Shown: one piece after another, positions 14,545 to 15,149 of the stretch
Layout of the letters: every line of letters starts with the position of its first letter
Position numbering within the stretch: position 1 is the stretch's first letter
DNA from: CAYZYO01 sp964482585
GTDB taxonomy: Bacteria > Bacillota > Syntrophomonadia > Syntrophomonadales > Syntrophomonadaceae
Assembly: GCA_964482585.1 (NCBI GenBank)
Contig: CAYZYO010000060.1
Span: forward strand, 1 to 15,149
DNA length: 15,149 bases
Reading direction: 5' to 3'
Translations under genes and position numbers: made by a program
Notes under the pieces: generated by a model
Seen by the model: only the letters and a program-made list of their open reading frames with translations
What the model was told of the DNA's origin: nothing
Databases searched by the model: none

Positions 14545-14572
14545 TAGTTGACTTTAGTTGAAAAAGTTAACT
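14545..14572. promoter_or_regulatory. Repeated AGTTGA / AGTTAACT block (unit 2 copy)
   Basis: Same arrangement as at 5151-5178: two TAGTTGA units 10 bases apart plus an inverted AGTTAACT. Confidence 0.4.
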
Positions 14573-14764
14573 GACGGGAAACTGCCAAACCAAGGGTATG
14601 GTTCTTGCGGTTGGTAAACTCCCACAGATGTGATACCATGTTTGAAACAACCTGTCTATGTAACCCGGAACAGCGAGGCGAAAGCTGTTTTGTTGGACAA
14701 CCAGGCTTCTAATGATAAAGATTTTCGGTAATAATATTTCTATCACGGCAAGGGAGAGTTTTAT

Positions 14765-15149
14765 ATGATTGACGTCCGGAACATGACCAAAAAATACGGC
14801 AAGCTGGCCGCTAATGACAACATCAATCTGTCCGTGGGCCGCGGCGAGTTGGCCGTACTGCTCGGCCCCAACGGCGCGGGCAAATCAACCCTGATCAAGT
14901 CTGTTTGCGGTCTCCTGCGTTTCCAAGGCGCTATTACCATCAACGGGTATGAGAATCATACGATGGAGGCGAAACGGCTTTTGGGGTATGTGCCAGAGTT
15001 TCCCGTGCTGTACCCGATGCTGACGGTGGCGGAGCACCTGGAGTTCATTGCTAAAGCGTACCGGGTGGAGGCCTGGGAGGAAAAAGGAGAGGCATTGCTT
15101 CGCCGCTTTGAGCTGGACGATAAAAAAATGAAGCTGGGTAAAGAGCTTT
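14765..15149 (+). CDS. ABC transporter ATP-binding protein, cut by window end (unit 2 copy)
   Basis: The first 128 codons of the ATPase at 5371-6084, identical so far. Walker A and the GYVPE Q-loop region are present; the window stops at Leu128, the first residue of the LSKGM signature. This truncation is a window edge and not a broken gene. The same ribosome site (AGGGAG) precedes it. Confidence 0.92.
   Translation, partial: MIDVRNMTKKYGKLAANDNINLSVGRGELAVLLGPNGAGKSTLIKSVCGLLRFQGAITINGYENHTMEAKRLLGYVPEFPVLYPMLTVAEHLEFIAKAYRVEAWEEKGEALLRRFELDDKKMKLGKEL

Larger units (their letters stand above)
9403..15149. repeat. Direct tandem repeat, unit 2 (truncated by window end)
   Basis: Second copy of the 9.4-kb unit, immediately abutting the first in the same orientation. 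It aligns to 1-5755. Only its first ~170 bases differ from unit 1, by several substitutions, single-base indels and one 6-nt deletion. From 9574 it matches unit 1 from 180 without any register change. The ABC permease and CoA-transferase of this copy would lie beyond the window, if they are present. Confidence 0.93.

Overview
The window looks like part of a Gram-positive, Clostridia-type chromosome (Desulfotomaculum/Peptococcaceae-like at a guess). This rests on purine-rich Shine-Dalgarno sites before nearly every gene, GTG starts, a BlaI-type repressor beside a BlaR1-tail-like protein, XRE-type regulators, a Firmicutes-style two-gene ABC exporter and a family I CoA-transferase. The species cannot be fixed from the sequence. 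No rRNA, tRNA, CRISPR array, transposase, phage gene or replication gene was seen.

The dominant feature is a long direct tandem repeat. Unit 1 runs from base 1 to about 9402. Unit 2 starts at about 9403 and is cut by the window end at 15149. From base 180 onward (9574 in unit 2) the units stay in exact register at an offset of 9394 bp for the remaining 5576 bp. All encoded proteins are identical and I saw no base difference in the stretches compared. The first ~180 bases of each unit differ by several substitutions and indels, including 6 nt (CTATCA) present only in unit 1. A diverged head followed by perfect identity is what unequal crossover between two flanking copies of an older short repeat would leave. 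An assembly or circular-contig artefact cannot be excluded from sequence alone.

Layout of unit 1, left to right. (a) 1-216: repeat-like non-coding head. (b) 217-645 (-): four-helix membrane protein of unknown function. (c) 963-988: perfect 26-bp palindrome, the likely operator, then 1000-1362 (+): BlaI/MecI-family repressor and 1365-2717 (+): a membrane-anchored extracytoplasmic protein resembling the C-terminal part of BlaR1-like proteins but lacking the M56 protease. (d) 2910-3416 (+): shikimate-kinase-fold P-loop kinase lacking expected shikimate-binding arginines, then 3490-3774 (+): small membrane protein. (e) 3876-3897: bidirectional terminator hairpin. (f) 3969-5081 (-): XRE-type regulator, divergent from 5371-6084 and 6081-7670 (+): ABC ATPase and exporter permease, overlapping by ATGA and GC-richer than the rest. 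(g) 7782-9077 (-): CoA-transferase of the 4-hydroxybutyrate/acetyl-CoA hydrolase family. (h) 9078-9402: promoter, unassigned sequence and a 20-bp-arm inverted repeat at the unit junction.

Unit 2 repeats (a)-(f) and ends inside the second ABC ATPase, just as its signature motif begins. Functionally the unit reads as three separable modules: a repressor/sensor pair, a regulator/exporter pair and a stand-alone metabolic enzyme. If the duplication is real, both regulators and the exporter are doubled in dose.
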